Assembly: GCF_000153105.1 (NCBI RefSeq)
Contig: NZ_CH672376.1
Span: 1,627,804 to 1,691,803, forward strand
DNA from: Blastopirellula marina DSM 3645
GTDB taxonomy: Bacteria; Planctomycetota; Planctomycetia; Pirellulales; Pirellulaceae
DNA length: 64,000 bases
Reading direction: 5' to 3'
Numbering within the stretch: position 1 is the stretch's first letter; every line of letters begins with the position of its first letter. Positions 34,083-43,278 of the stretch are shown in pieces. The translations under genes were made by a program, and so were the position numbers. The notes beneath the pieces were generated by a model. It searched no databases and had not been told where the DNA came from. It was given only the letters and a program-made list of their open reading frames with translations.

Positions 34083-34181
34083 TGCGCCTCGCTCGAAAAC
34101 CTTGCTGCCGTTACAATCACATTTGCGTGGGGCGGCGCCGCCCCACGCGCGACCCGCGCCGCTGCTGTCAGTAGGAATGCG

Positions 34182-34682
34182 ATGGAGTGCACAAGAATTC
34201 TGGGGATCGACCCAGGGCTGAACATCACCGGATATGCAGTGATCGAAGTCCAAAATCGCCGCATTCGAATCATCGAAGCAGGCGTCGTCCGCGGTAAGAC
34301 GCGCGGCTCGTTGCCGGCCCGTGTTCGCGAGATCTATGACGGCGTGCGCGACGTGATCACCACGCTGCAACCGCAGACGATGGCGATCGAGCAACTTTAT
34401 TCGCATTACGAGCGCCCCAAGACGGCCATTATTATGGGGCACGCTCGCGGCGTGCTTTGCCTGGCGGCCGAACAGGCCGGAATGCCGATCCACCATTACT
34501 CGGCGACGCAGATCAAAAAACTGCTGACCGGATCGGGCAGGGCGCCCAAAAACCAGGTGCAACTCTCGGTGCAGCGCGAACTGAGCCTGCCCGAAATCCC
34601 CGAACCGCCGGACGTTGCCGACGCTTTGGCCGTGGCGCTGTGCCACTATTATCTGGCGAGCATGCCGACGCAGGTTGCGTGA
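34182..34682 (+). CDS. ruvC: Holliday junction resolvase RuvC
   Basis: A 166-aa endonuclease that resolves Holliday junctions with RuvAB. It begins RILGIDPGLNITGYAVIE (first catalytic Asp), has MAIEQLYSHYERPKTAI (catalytic Glu) and ends PPDVADALAVALCHY (catalytic D-x-x-D). Length matches the family. It is 61 bp upstream of ruvA, a common pairing; ruvB is not in this cluster. Confidence 0.93.
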   Translation: MECTRILGIDPGLNITGYAVIEVQNRRIRIIEAGVVRGKTRGSLPARVREIYDGVRDVITTLQPQTMAIEQLYSHYERPKTAIIMGHARGVLCLAAEQAGMPIHHYSATQIKKLLTGSGRAPKNQVQLSVQRELSLPEIPEPPDVADALAVALCHYYLASMPTQVA

Positions 34683-34743
34683 CCGCGCCGATATCCTCTA
34701 AAACCTTGGTTTCGCCTTCGACTGCGCCACCAGGAACCGATCC

Positions 34744-35370
34744 TTGATTACCAAAATTACGGGCAAAGTGACTTCCGTCAGCGAAGCGGTGCTAACGCTC
34801 ACCGTGGGCGCTTTCGAATATGAAGTTTTGATCCCCGAGTTCGTGCGTCGGCAATTGCAGAACCATCTCGGCGAAGAAGTCGCGCTGCACACGATCGAAT
34901 ACCTCGAAGGAAACCCTCAACAGGGGCGCCTGACGCCGCGCATGATCGGTTTCTCGGATCGGATCGAGCGGGAGTTTTTCGAGCTGTTTTGCTCGGTCGA
35001 TGGGGTCGGCGTCCGAAAAGCTTTGCGGGCAATGGTTCGTCCGGTCCAAGAAGTCGCCTCGTTGATCGAAGAACAGGACACAAAGGGACTTTCGGCGCTG
35101 CCAGGCGTTGGTCCGGCGACCGCCGATCGAATTGTCGCCAAGTTGCGCCGCAAGGTGCCGAAATTCGCTTTGCTGGTCGGTCGCAGCGAGCTCGGCGAAG
35201 ATATCGCGCCGCGCGATGTGATTTCTGAGACTTTCGACGTGCTCCGTTCACTAGGGCACAGCGAGAGCGACGCGCGCCGGTTGATCGATGCGGCGCTGGA
35301 AGAGAAAAAGAAGTACAAAGATGTCGAAACCCTGCTGCAAGCCGTCTATCAGTTGAGTCATTCGAGCTAA
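34744..35370 (+). CDS. ruvA: Holliday junction branch migration protein RuvA
   Basis: A 208-aa RuvA. The N-terminal OB domain ([29 protein letters not shown]-like), two helix-hairpin-helix segments ([20 protein letters not shown] and [20 protein letters not shown]) and a C-terminal three-helix domain ([20 protein letters not shown]) are all present. RuvA tetramers bind four-way junctions and load RuvB. It starts with TTG at the position expected from the family N-terminus. Confidence 0.92.
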   Translation: MITKITGKVTSVSEAVLTLTVGAFEYEVLIPEFVRRQLQNHLGEEVALHTIEYLEGNPQQGRLTPRMIGFSDRIEREFFELFCSVDGVGVRKALRAMVRPVQEVASLIEEQDTKGLSALPGVGPATADRIVAKLRRKVPKFALLVGRSELGEDIAPRDVISETFDVLRSLGHSESDARRLIDAALEEKKKYKDVETLLQAVYQLSHSS

Positions 35371-35398
35371 CCCCACACCGCCGAGTCGACACGCCGCA

Positions 35399-36520
35399 AT
35401 GTCCTCTGCCGAAACTCTCCCGGAAGAAGAACTGGTCGAACCGCTCGTGGACCACGTGGTCGATGCGGACGTCGTTCCCCCTGCCGGGCATCCCTGTCCG
35501 TCTTGCGGCTGTCCGGTTGAGCCCCAAGACAAGTTTTGCCCTGCTTGCGGAACGCCAAGCGAAGTGGTCGAGCCGATCAAGCCTGCGGGGCGCGGCGCTG
35601 ATCAGCACAAATTTTTTCAGTGTAACGCTTGCGGCGCCAAGGTGAACGTCTCGATCGACGAGCGGGCGTTTGTCTGTCCCTTTTGCGACTCCAACTACGT
35701 CGTCGAGTATTCGCCTGAGGAGATCGGACGCCAGCGGCCCGAGTTCGTGATCGGCTTTGGCGTGACGCCAGAGCAGGCCGAAGCGCGTTTTCACGCTTGG
35801 ATCACGGATAATCAATGGTATCGCCCTGGCGATTTGCACCTGGCGAAGATCGCTGAAAAACTGCGCGGCGTCTACCTGCCGTTTTGGGGATTTTCGATGC
35901 TGGCCGAAAGCCGTTGGTCGGCGTCGATCGGCGAGTATTGGTATCGGACCGAAACGTACACCACGATGGAAAACGGCAAGATGGTGACGAAGACGCGCAC
36001 CGTCACCGAGACCGAGTGGTGGCCGCTGGACGGCCAGCATCATGAGTACTACAGCGGCTATTTGGTATCGGCCAGCAAAGGGTTGCAACAGACCGACGCC
36101 GATCAGATCAAGCCGTTCAACCTGCCTGCGCTGAAACGATACGAGCCGTTCTATCTGGCCGGGTGGAGCGCCGAAGAGTATTCGATCGAAAAAGAACAGG
36201 CGCACGAGATTTGCAAGCAAGAGTTCTATCGACGCGAGCAGCAAAACATCGCTTCATTTTTACCCGGCAACACGCATCGGAATTTGGTTGTTCAGACAAA
36301 TTTCAGTCACGAAAACTCCGATCTTTGTCTGCTGCCGGTTTACTTGCTCAGCTATCGCTATCAAGACAAGTTGTATCGTTTTCTGGTCAACGGCCAGACC
36401 GGTAAGATCGTCGGCGACAAGCCGATCTCGTGGCGGCGGATCGGCGCCGTGATCGGCGGCATTGGGGGACTTCTCCTCTTGCTTGTGGTTATCATCCTGA
36501 TTCTCAAAGCGTTGTATTAG
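35399..36520 (+). CDS. Zinc-ribbon membrane protein, copy 1
   Basis: A 373-aa protein with a double zinc ribbon (CPSCGCPVEPQDKFCPACG at ~32-50) and a second ribbon (CNACGAKVNVSIDERAFVCPFC at ~78-99). A long domain without known signature follows (VTPEQAEARFHAWITDNQWYRPGDL, LRGVYLPFWGF), then LLPVYLLSYRYQDKLYRFLVNGQTGKIVGDKP, and one C-terminal transmembrane helix. The middle and the YRYQDKLYRFLVNGQTGK block recur in the next gene, so they are tandem paralogues. Role unknown; a cytoplasmic metal- or nucleic-acid-binding head tethered to the membrane is inference. Confidence 0.72.
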   Translation: MSSAETLPEEELVEPLVDHVVDADVVPPAGHPCPSCGCPVEPQDKFCPACGTPSEVVEPIKPAGRGADQHKFFQCNACGAKVNVSIDERAFVCPFCDSNYVVEYSPEEIGRQRPEFVIGFGVTPEQAEARFHAWITDNQWYRPGDLHLAKIAEKLRGVYLPFWGFSMLAESRWSASIGEYWYRTETYTTMENGKMVTKTRTVTETEWWPLDGQHHEYYSGYLVSASKGLQQTDADQIKPFNLPALKRYEPFYLAGWSAEEYSIEKEQAHEICKQEFYRREQQNIASFLPGNTHRNLVVQTNFSHENSDLCLLPVYLLSYRYQDKLYRFLVNGQTGKIVGDKPISWRRIGAVIGGIGGLLLLLVVIILILKALY

Positions 36521-36527
36521 TCATTGC

Positions 36528-37511
36528 ATGAGCGACCATCTCGAAAAATGCGTCATTTGCGGCGCTCTGATCGACGAAGAGGATCTCTTTTGCGCGAACT
36601 GTGGGACCGAAGCTCCGCATCGTGAAGGGCAGACGGCTGATAAGTCGACCACTTCGACGCTCAGTTTTGATTGCCAAGGTTGCGGCGCTTCGATGAGTTA
36701 CTCGGCGAAAGCAGGAACGCTACGCTGTCCTTTTTGCGGCAGCGAAAAGCTGATTAAGAATGACGATCATAAGACCATCGCGCCCGAAGCGGCGATCGCC
36801 TTTGCGATCACGCGCGATCAAGCCGAGCGTTTGATGCGCAGCGAATTGAAACAGGGGTTCTGGCGCCCAGGCGATCTGTCGAACGCGGCCATCCTCGAAA
36901 AGATTACGCCGGTCTACGTTCCGTTTTGGGTGTTTCAGGCGCAGGTCTTTAGCAACTGGACCGCCGATACTTCCGACCTGCCGTATGGCGCAGCAGGCGA
37001 ATGGCGACCCGTCTCTGGTCAACATCGCGCTGAATATCAAGGTCTGCTCGTTGGCGCCAGCGGAGCGCTGACGCCGCATGAGACCGACGCCGTCGGACCG
37101 TTTCATCTCAGCGAAGCGGTTGAGCCGCAGACGATCGATTTTGATGCGTTCACCGTCGAGGATTTCAACGTTTCGCGAAAATATGCGCGCCCCTACGCAC
37201 GCAGCGGTTTGGAAACGCTGGAGTGTCAGGCCTGTGACGTCAAGTTTGTTCCGCCGCGCAGTCGAAATGTCAAAGTCAATTTGCGCATCCAGGATATGTC
37301 AAGCGAGCCGATGCTGTTGCCGATCTGGATCATGGCCTATCGCTACAAAGACAAAATCTTTCGCTTCCTGATCAATGGCCAAACCGGCAAGACCTTTGGC
37401 CAGGCGCCCGTTTCTTATGCGAAGCTCGGCGTCGCCGTTGCGGTGACGATCGGCGTGGGACTTGCGATTGTCGCACTGATGGCCCTGTGTGCAGGCATCG
37501 CCGGGCGATAA
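36528..37511 (+). CDS. Zinc-ribbon membrane protein, copy 2
   Basis: A 327-aa paralogue of the preceding gene, 7 bp downstream. Ribbons CVICGALIDEEDLFCANCG (8-26) and CQGCGASMSYSAKAGTLRCPFC match copy 1 in order. The TRDQAERLMRSELKQGFWRPGDL and YRYKDKIFRFLINGQTGK segments align with copy 1, and it ends in one transmembrane helix. It has an additional CQAC...FVPPRSR in place of copy 1's Glu-rich region. Likely co-transcribed with and possibly partnering copy 1. Confidence 0.72.
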   Translation: MSDHLEKCVICGALIDEEDLFCANCGTEAPHREGQTADKSTTSTLSFDCQGCGASMSYSAKAGTLRCPFCGSEKLIKNDDHKTIAPEAAIAFAITRDQAERLMRSELKQGFWRPGDLSNAAILEKITPVYVPFWVFQAQVFSNWTADTSDLPYGAAGEWRPVSGQHRAEYQGLLVGASGALTPHETDAVGPFHLSEAVEPQTIDFDAFTVEDFNVSRKYARPYARSGLETLECQACDVKFVPPRSRNVKVNLRIQDMSSEPMLLPIWIMAYRYKDKIFRFLINGQTGKTFGQAPVSYAKLGVAVAVTIGVGLAIVALMALCAGIAGR

Positions 37512-37619
37512 CCGAATTTGGCGGTCGAATGTCCCTGATCCGCGCTTCTTACGCGTTGGTTGTTAGTCCCCCATTCTCGACGGCAGGGGGCCATTACTAA
37601 CCACCTTCGGGAGCGGGCC

Positions 37620-40538
37620 ATGACTGATCGGCGTCAAGATTACGCCCAGGCGATCGACTTCGCGTTGCAAGCCTTCCAGCAGTGGAGTCAACAGGGATAT
37701 GTGACGGCCAATCACCAGAAGGCGATTTTGCAACATTATCGCCAACTGATCGACAATCCACTGGCCGTCCCGCCAGATGATTTGGCTTCGCCAGAATCGG
37801 ACGAGGCGCCCCAGAGTCTGCCGCAAGAGTTCCGTTATCGCACCTTTCTTGATCAAGAGATCCAGCGACACTTGCAGGCGGGACGAATTACTCTGTATCA
37901 GGCGCAGGTTTGCCAACGCGAAAACCGTACCCGCGGCCGCGAAGTGCGCGCCCAACTTGAAAGACAACCGCGACCCGCCGACGATGACGACAGCGAGCTA
38001 GAACCGCTCATCGCCGAAGCGACTGCAACGGCCGAAGTGGCCGAAGCGCCGCGACGCGGTTTCTTAGAAGTCGCCTTAGATCCAAAAACGTTGCAATATC
38101 TAATGGCGCTCGGCGGCGCGCTGCTAATGGTTGGGCTGGTCATCTGGCTGGCGACCATCGGTTTCTTTGATGATCCGTTGACCGTGGCCCTGCTGTTGGG
38201 CGCCGGAAACCTGGCGATCTTGTTAAGCGGTTTTGGACTGATTCGCTGGTCGAAATTTCAAACCGCCGGTCGCGGCGTGGCGCTGTTGTCCTGCTTGTTG
38301 ATGCCGCTGCATCTTTGGTTCTATGACGCGCAAGGATTGATTGTGCTTGACCAGGGAGGACATCTCTGGATCCCGGCGCTGGTGATCTGTCTGCTGTATG
38401 TGGTCATGGCGCGGCAAGTTCGGGATGCGATCTTTGTGTATGTGGTTGTCGGCGGAGCGACATTGACCGGGCTATTGATCCTGGCCGATCAAAACGTCGC
38501 TCAGTTTTGGGAAGGAGCGGCCGCCGCGACGTTGCTGATGGGGATCGCCGCCGTCGCGATTCACGCCGAGCGCGCCTTTCCACCGGATGAGGGAGATTTC
38601 AGTCGCGACAAATTTGGTCGCGCCAGTTTTCGCGCGGGACATCTCGTCTTGCTTGGCGCCGTGTCGATCTTGATCGGCTGGTGCGCCGCGACCTGGCTGT
38701 ATCAGCCGCTGCTGGTCAACGTTTGGCGAGACTGGTTCCATGGTCCGTTGACCTTTGCCCGACCGCCGCTGGCCGAACACTTCGGCTTGAAGTCGCTCGC
38801 GTTGGCTTTGACGGTGGGTGCAATCTATCTGTACGCCTATTCTCATCTGGTCGTTCAGCGCAGCGGAAAGTTTTTGGCGGCCGCGATCATCGGCTGTTTC
38901 TTCGCCGAGTTCGTCTTGATCGATCTGCTGCCGATTGAGATCTCGCCGGAAACGCTGATCCTGGCGATGTCCTTCACGTCGCTGCTGATTAATGGAATTC
39001 GCTTATTGCTGGTTCGCTCGACCGAAAACGAAGGCTCGAAACTGATCAACCTCCGTTCGGCCCAAACGGTCACGCATGCGTTGGCGGTCGTGCTGCTCGC
39101 GGCGCCGCTGGCGATTGGAATCTATCAGTACCTGCGAATCGAATACGGTGACCCTCACGCCGCGTGGACGTGGGCCTATGTGATCGCGATGGTGGGAACC
39201 GCCGTCGCGTGTCGCTTTGGCGCTCATGTCGCGCTGCAAGATGAAGGAGAGGCCGAGCGCGTTTACTTCGTAGGGGGCGCGTTGTCGGTCATGCTGGCGA
39301 CGGTCGGCGGTTTGGCGCTATATGGATTTCAAGCTTGGTACGTCACCGCGCCGATCATGATGGTGATTCCGGTCGCTTATCTGATTGCGTCTCGCTTACA
39401 CCAACCGCGGGCCGCCAGCGGATTAGAGATCGCCGCGCATCTGGCGACGGCGACGTTGTTGCTCAAAGTGATGGTATCGTCGTTGGAACTGAAAACGGAA
39501 CTTGTCCTGACGCCGATCGCCGGCGGTTCGCTTCATCTGCAACTAGCGATCTTTTTCGCCGAGGCTTGTTTCTTCTATCTGTTAGCGGCGCGACTACAAA
39601 AGCGGGCCTTTGGCGTTCACCTGGCGAGCGTCGCCGGAGCGCTGGCCGCTTGGCAAGCGTTGTCATACGCCGACGTTGGCTTTGCCGCCTACATCGCTAC
39701 GTTTGCAGTCGCGGGTCTGATGCAACTGGGGCTCTATCGCTGGGGAATCGCCGATCGCAACGCGGCGAGCGGCGCCTCGTTGGCGTTGTTTCAAAGCGGC
39801 AACACGCTGCTGACGCTGGCCGGCGCGGCGGGTATTTTGTTCGCTTTCAATCGGTTGCCGTTGCGCGTTTTTGACGCTCAGATCGTCGGTTTGCTGCTGG
39901 GGTTGATCGTCGCGTCGGTCATCGCGGCCGGTCTGATCTCCGCCGCCGCTTGGCGCCGCGGGTACTTTGTGTTGGCGATTTGCCAAACGGTGACGCTAGT
40001 CTTGTTTTGTGCGGCGTCGAGTCAACTGTCGATTCATCAAAAGGTCGAAATCGCCGCGACGGTGATCGGCGCGTTGATGCTGATCGCAAGTCATGTTGGT
40101 TGGGCGCGCGAAGCGGGTCATCAGCGAGAGGAAGTGTCGGTCGGACTGTGGCTCGGCAGTCTGTTGTTCGCCGTGCCGATGACCGTGGCGCTCTTGTGGC
40201 GTCGTTTTCAATTTTCCCCGGATCTGACGGCCTGGGGAATGTTCCATGAGATCGGCGTGTTGGCGATCGCGCTGGTGTTGGTCGGCGTCGGTCTGGTCTG
40301 CCGCGTTCGCGGCACCACCATCAGCGGCGCGGTGGCGATGCTGCTTTATTTCGGCACGCTCCTCTGCTACGTGCAATTGCCGGGCATGCTGCAAAGCGTG
40401 GCCGTTTATATGATGATCGGCGGTGGAACGTTCTTTGCGGTCGCTTTGATGCTAAGTCTGTACCGCGACACGCTGCTCGCATTGCCGCAGCGAGCCCGGC
40501 AGCGTGAAGGGCTGTTTCAAGTGTTGAATTGGCGATAA
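37620..40538 (+). CDS. Giant polytopic membrane protein, unknown function
   Basis: A 972-aa protein. The first ~170 residues are soluble, helical and acidic (AQAIDFALQAFQQWSQQGYV, then DDLASPESDEAPQS), reminiscent of the short N-terminal domains of DUF2157-type proteins. The rest contains roughly 25 hydrophobic helices separated by short loops with no transporter signature. GGGAGCGGG precedes the chosen ATG. It follows the zinc-ribbon pair after about 110 bp and is read in the same direction. DUF2157 or DUF2339-like families are possible relatives but I cannot confirm that. Confidence 0.65.
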   Translation: MTDRRQDYAQAIDFALQAFQQWSQQGYVTANHQKAILQHYRQLIDNPLAVPPDDLASPESDEAPQSLPQEFRYRTFLDQEIQRHLQAGRITLYQAQVCQRENRTRGREVRAQLERQPRPADDDDSELEPLIAEATATAEVAEAPRRGFLEVALDPKTLQYLMALGGALLMVGLVIWLATIGFFDDPLTVALLLGAGNLAILLSGFGLIRWSKFQTAGRGVALLSCLLMPLHLWFYDAQGLIVLDQGGHLWIPALVICLLYVVMARQVRDAIFVYVVVGGATLTGLLILADQNVAQFWEGAAAATLLMGIAAVAIHAERAFPPDEGDFSRDKFGRASFRAGHLVLLGAVSILIGWCAATWLYQPLLVNVWRDWFHGPLTFARPPLAEHFGLKSLALALTVGAIYLYAYSHLVVQRSGKFLAAAIIGCFFAEFVLIDLLPIEISPETLILAMSFTSLLINGIRLLLVRSTENEGSKLINLRSAQTVTHALAVVLLAAPLAIGIYQYLRIEYGDPHAAWTWAYVIAMVGTAVACRFGAHVALQDEGEAERVYFVGGALSVMLATVGGLALYGFQAWYVTAPIMMVIPVAYLIASRLHQPRAASGLEIAAHLATATLLLKVMVSSLELKTELVLTPIAGGSLHLQLAIFFAEACFFYLLAARLQKRAFGVHLASVAGALAAWQALSYADVGFAAYIATFAVAGLMQLGLYRWGIADRNAASGASLALFQSGNTLLTLAGAAGILFAFNRLPLRVFDAQIVGLLLGLIVASVIAAGLISAAAWRRGYFVLAICQTVTLVLFCAASSQLSIHQKVEIAATVIGALMLIASHVGWAREAGHQREEVSVGLWLGSLLFAVPMTVALLWRRFQFSPDLTAWGMFHEIGVLAIALVLVGVGLVCRVRGTTISGAVAMLLYFGTLLCYVQLPGMLQSVAVYMMIGGGTFFAVALMLSLYRDTLLALPQRARQREGLFQVLNWR

Positions 40539-40649
40539 TCAGCGTCGAGGATGCAGTCAATCGAGCTTTTGCCTGAAAACGAAACGCCGCTGTCCGTCGT
40601 CATAACGAAAGAGAAGACCCCACTTTCACGAGGTTCCACGGAGATAAAC

Positions 40650-41342
40650 ATGTTTACCCGTCTATTGCTCGCACTTCTTTTATCGGCGGTGATTGCTCCG
40701 CTGGGGATGGCGACCGAATTGGAAGTAAAAGTGCTGCAAGAATGGTCCGGCAAAACGCCCAACAACTCGCTGAAGAGTCTGGCGCCAGAGTCGGGATTTG
40801 TCACCGCTACGGAGCAATGGAAAAAGCTCTGGACCGCTTGGCGCCCGGGTGAAGAACTGCCGAAGATCGATTTCACCCAACAAATCGTCCTCGTGGGCGT
40901 CGTGGATGGGCCCAATCAAGTCATGCTGCGACCAACGATGCAGATCGAAGAAATCCGCTTTGTCACCGCCGGCACGAGAATGGCAGGCCCCGGCTTTGGC
41001 TACAAACTGGTCGCCGTCAACAAAGCCGGCGTCAAACGGGTCAACGGCCAGCCGATCAACGCCGCGTCGGCCAGCGAAGGTTCGATCCAGGTCACCGTGA
41101 TCGGCAAGCTGCAAACCGGACTTGTCGCCATCGGCGGAGAAACGACCGGAACAACGATTACCGCAAAGGGAATCACCTGGGAGTTGGAACTGGGCTCCAG
41201 TGAAGAGTTGCGCAAGATGGCCGAGACGTTGGATGGCAAGCAGGCGAAAGTCACCGGCAGCTTAGAGCGGCGAGCCGGGGTAGAAGTCGCCGAGCGCTGG
41301 ATTGTGACGGTGAAGAAGTTGACGGCAGCGGGGGCCAACTGA
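40650..41342 (+). CDS. Secreted hypothetical protein
   Basis: A 230-aa protein with a clear signal peptide (MFTRLLLALLLSAVIAPLGMA) after the chosen ATG, which is preceded by a GGAG-like sequence. The mature part has WSGKTPNNSLKSLAPESGFV and TATEQWKKLWTAWRPGEELPKIDF. Later it has a beta-rich half (VTVIGKLQTGLVAIGGETTGTTI, KQAKVTGSLERRAGVEVAERWIV). The second half resembles OB-like secreted domains, but I do not recognise the family. Downstream lies a perfect 10-bp hairpin at 41394-41420. Confidence 0.68.
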   Translation: MFTRLLLALLLSAVIAPLGMATELEVKVLQEWSGKTPNNSLKSLAPESGFVTATEQWKKLWTAWRPGEELPKIDFTQQIVLVGVVDGPNQVMLRPTMQIEEIRFVTAGTRMAGPGFGYKLVAVNKAGVKRVNGQPINAASASEGSIQVTVIGKLQTGLVAIGGETTGTTITAKGITWELELGSSEELRKMAETLDGKQAKVTGSLERRAGVEVAERWIVTVKKLTAAGAN

Positions 41343-41661
41343 TTGGGCGTAAAGTAACAACCGGCAAGACTGGGCTGACCATAAGGGGGGCTTAGTCTCT
41401 TTTCGTCGCTAAAAGAGACTATCGACCTTATGATCTAGAATTTTAAGATTCCACCATTCTATGGGGAAAATTAGGTGTTAGTGGTTGTTTCTCGCATTCC
41501 GACGAACTAAAAATGGAGCTATTGAGAATCAGTGTCAATAAATTATTGGCAATTATGCTGATTCAAATATCCCACCAATAGCTATTAGCCAGCCTCTCGC
41601 GGGCGAGCCAACGCTCCACTTTGTCGTCGCAACCGGCGATCAACCAGCGAGAGTTCCTCTG
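41343..41661. promoter_or_regulatory. Intergenic region with hairpin and nested dyad upstream of DUF1559 gene
   Basis: 320 bp, more AT-rich than its surroundings. It has a perfect 10-bp hairpin (AGTCTCTTTT/AAAAGAGACT) at 41394-41420. It also has a nested dyad at 41526-41564: GAATCAG pairs with CTGATTC and TGTCAAT pairs with ATTGGCA (one mismatch). The dyad lies about 98 bp upstream of the DUF1559 start and could be an operator; the hairpin may end the preceding transcript. Confidence 0.5.
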
Positions 41662-42615
41662 ATGCAAATCTCTACAGCAAACACCAAACGCAGCGGCTTT
41701 ACCCTGGTCGAATTATTAGTTGTCATTGCAATCATCGGCGTGTTGATTGCCTTGTTATTGCCTGCGGTGCAACAAGCCCGCGAGGCGGCCCGGCGGATGC
41801 GGTGCACCAACAATCTGAAACAGCTGGGACTGGCGATCCATAACTATCACGATGTCCTGGGCTGCTTTCCGCTAATCGGGAGTCTGGGAGGGACGCCGGT
41901 ATCGGCGCCGGAGCGCAGCGCCTTTGTCGCTCTGCTTCCCTATCTGGAGCTATCGAATCTAGAAGACCAATACAACTATGACGAGGCCTGGCATCATGCT
42001 GATAATCTTCCGATTGCAGCAAGCGTTCCCGAAGCGCTGGTTTGTCCGTCTGCTCCCGGCGGGGGAGAGCAAACCGTGGCCGGTTCGGCGACTTCCGACT
42101 ACGCCTACTGCTACTCACCTTTCAACGCCGCAGATCAATACAATGCGCCCGGCAAGTCCTTCTTTCAGTACAACGACAAGATTGGCTTTCGCGATGTCAC
42201 CGATGGTTTGACCAATACGATCTGTATGTATGAGTCAGCTGGTCGAGCCCATTGGTGGGCGAAAAACCAGCAAGAGCCGGGGGGCGCATCGACGCCGACA
42301 ATCTATACCGGCTATGGAACCAACTATGGTGAAGAGCGGGAAGCTTGGACCTCCAATGTGCTGGGAACCTACTTCGCACCGGTACTGGTCACGCCGCCGA
42401 TGACCGCAGGAGAGGAACCGACGATCACGCTCTTTGCCGGTTCAGAAGTGATGAACGTTACAAATCTCTACAGCGCACCGTACGCTTTCCACCCCGGTGG
42501 AATGAACATTCTGTTGGGGGATGGTTCGGTACGGTTCGCACCCGAGACGATCAATCTCGACACCCTCTGGGCGATGACCAGTTGTGCCGGCGGCGAGGTC
42601 GTCGGCGAGTACTAG
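41662..42615 (+). CDS. DUF1559 prepilin-like protein
   Basis: A 317-aa planctomycete-type DUF1559 protein. The N-terminus MQISTANTKRSG is followed by FTLVELLVVIAIIGVLIALL, a textbook type IV/II prepilin site (G/FTLVE, Glu at +5). It continues AVQQAREAARRM and CTNNLKQLGLAIHNYHD, and ends HPGGMNILLGDGSVRF...MTSCAGGEVV, the family C-terminus. DUF1559 proteins are massively expanded in planctomycetes and are exported pseudopilin-like proteins of unknown role. The leader would be cut by a PilD-type peptidase, not TadV. The next gene, a small lipoprotein, is the usual partner. Confidence 0.92.
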   Translation: MQISTANTKRSGFTLVELLVVIAIIGVLIALLLPAVQQAREAARRMRCTNNLKQLGLAIHNYHDVLGCFPLIGSLGGTPVSAPERSAFVALLPYLELSNLEDQYNYDEAWHHADNLPIAASVPEALVCPSAPGGGEQTVAGSATSDYAYCYSPFNAADQYNAPGKSFFQYNDKIGFRDVTDGLTNTICMYESAGRAHWWAKNQQEPGGASTPTIYTGYGTNYGEEREAWTSNVLGTYFAPVLVTPPMTAGEEPTITLFAGSEVMNVTNLYSAPYAFHPGGMNILLGDGSVRFAPETINLDTLWAMTSCAGGEVVGEY

Positions 42616-42682
42616 TCCGCTCTGTCTTCATGCATTGATATCGCGTGAGGTTTATTCGCCAAACACTCAACTCCCTGGTTCA

Positions 42683-43195
42683 ATGATTACCATGAATCGT
42701 CCTTCACCCGCACGATACGCAGTGATGTCTGCGACGGCGCTGGCCCTGTTCGGTTGGAGTCTTGGTTGCAGCTCGAAAGAGGAGTGGCACTCGGATTTGG
42801 TTCCGGCCGTCGGCAGCGTCACGGTCAACGGAGAAATCCCCGCCGGCGCAATTATCAACTTGCATCCGGTTAAAGGGGATATCGACAAGCGTGCGTCGCG
42901 TCCTTCCGCTTTGGTGGCCGCGGATGGGACTTATACGTTAACGACGTACGAATATGGGGACGGAGCGCCTCCGGGTGAGTACAAGTTCACCATCTTGTGG
43001 CCGCAAGATCCCAAGCTGGGAGGACTCTCGCCCGACCGCTTGGGACGGGTTTTTGCGACGCCGACCGTGACGCGTTTGACGGTTACCATTGCGGATGACG
43101 GCAGTCCGATTGAGCCGGTCATCATCGACAAAGCGAAGATCACCATGAGCGCTCCGCGACAATCGGGTAAAGTCGGCCCCGGTCCTGGTCTCTGA
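42683..43195 (+). CDS. Small lipoprotein paired with DUF1559 gene
   Basis: A 170-aa lipoprotein with a hydrophobic signal ending FGWSLGC (Cys near 27). The mature domain is a beta-sandwich-like module: VPAVGSVTVNGEIPAGAIINL, then TYTLTTYEYGDGAPPGEYKFTILWP, as in carboxypeptidase-regulatory-like lipoproteins found after DUF1559 genes in planctomycetes. Start is at either ATG 42683 or 42692. Function unknown. Confidence 0.75.
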   Translation: MITMNRPSPARYAVMSATALALFGWSLGCSSKEEWHSDLVPAVGSVTVNGEIPAGAIINLHPVKGDIDKRASRPSALVAADGTYTLTTYEYGDGAPPGEYKFTILWPQDPKLGGLSPDRLGRVFATPTVTRLTVTIADDGSPIEPVIIDKAKITMSAPRQSGKVGPGPGL

Positions 43196-43278
43196 GGGGC
43201 AGCCGTGGTGCGTCTGGCGGAAATGTTGGACGCGAGACTTCATTTCGTCCACTCGCTGAAATCGAATTCGACAAAATT

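Noticed and set aside
34799-36244. A 481-codon minus-strand frame across ruvA and the first zinc-ribbon gene
   Set aside because: Antisense to two genes with clear signatures; no ribosome-binding site and no recognisable protein.
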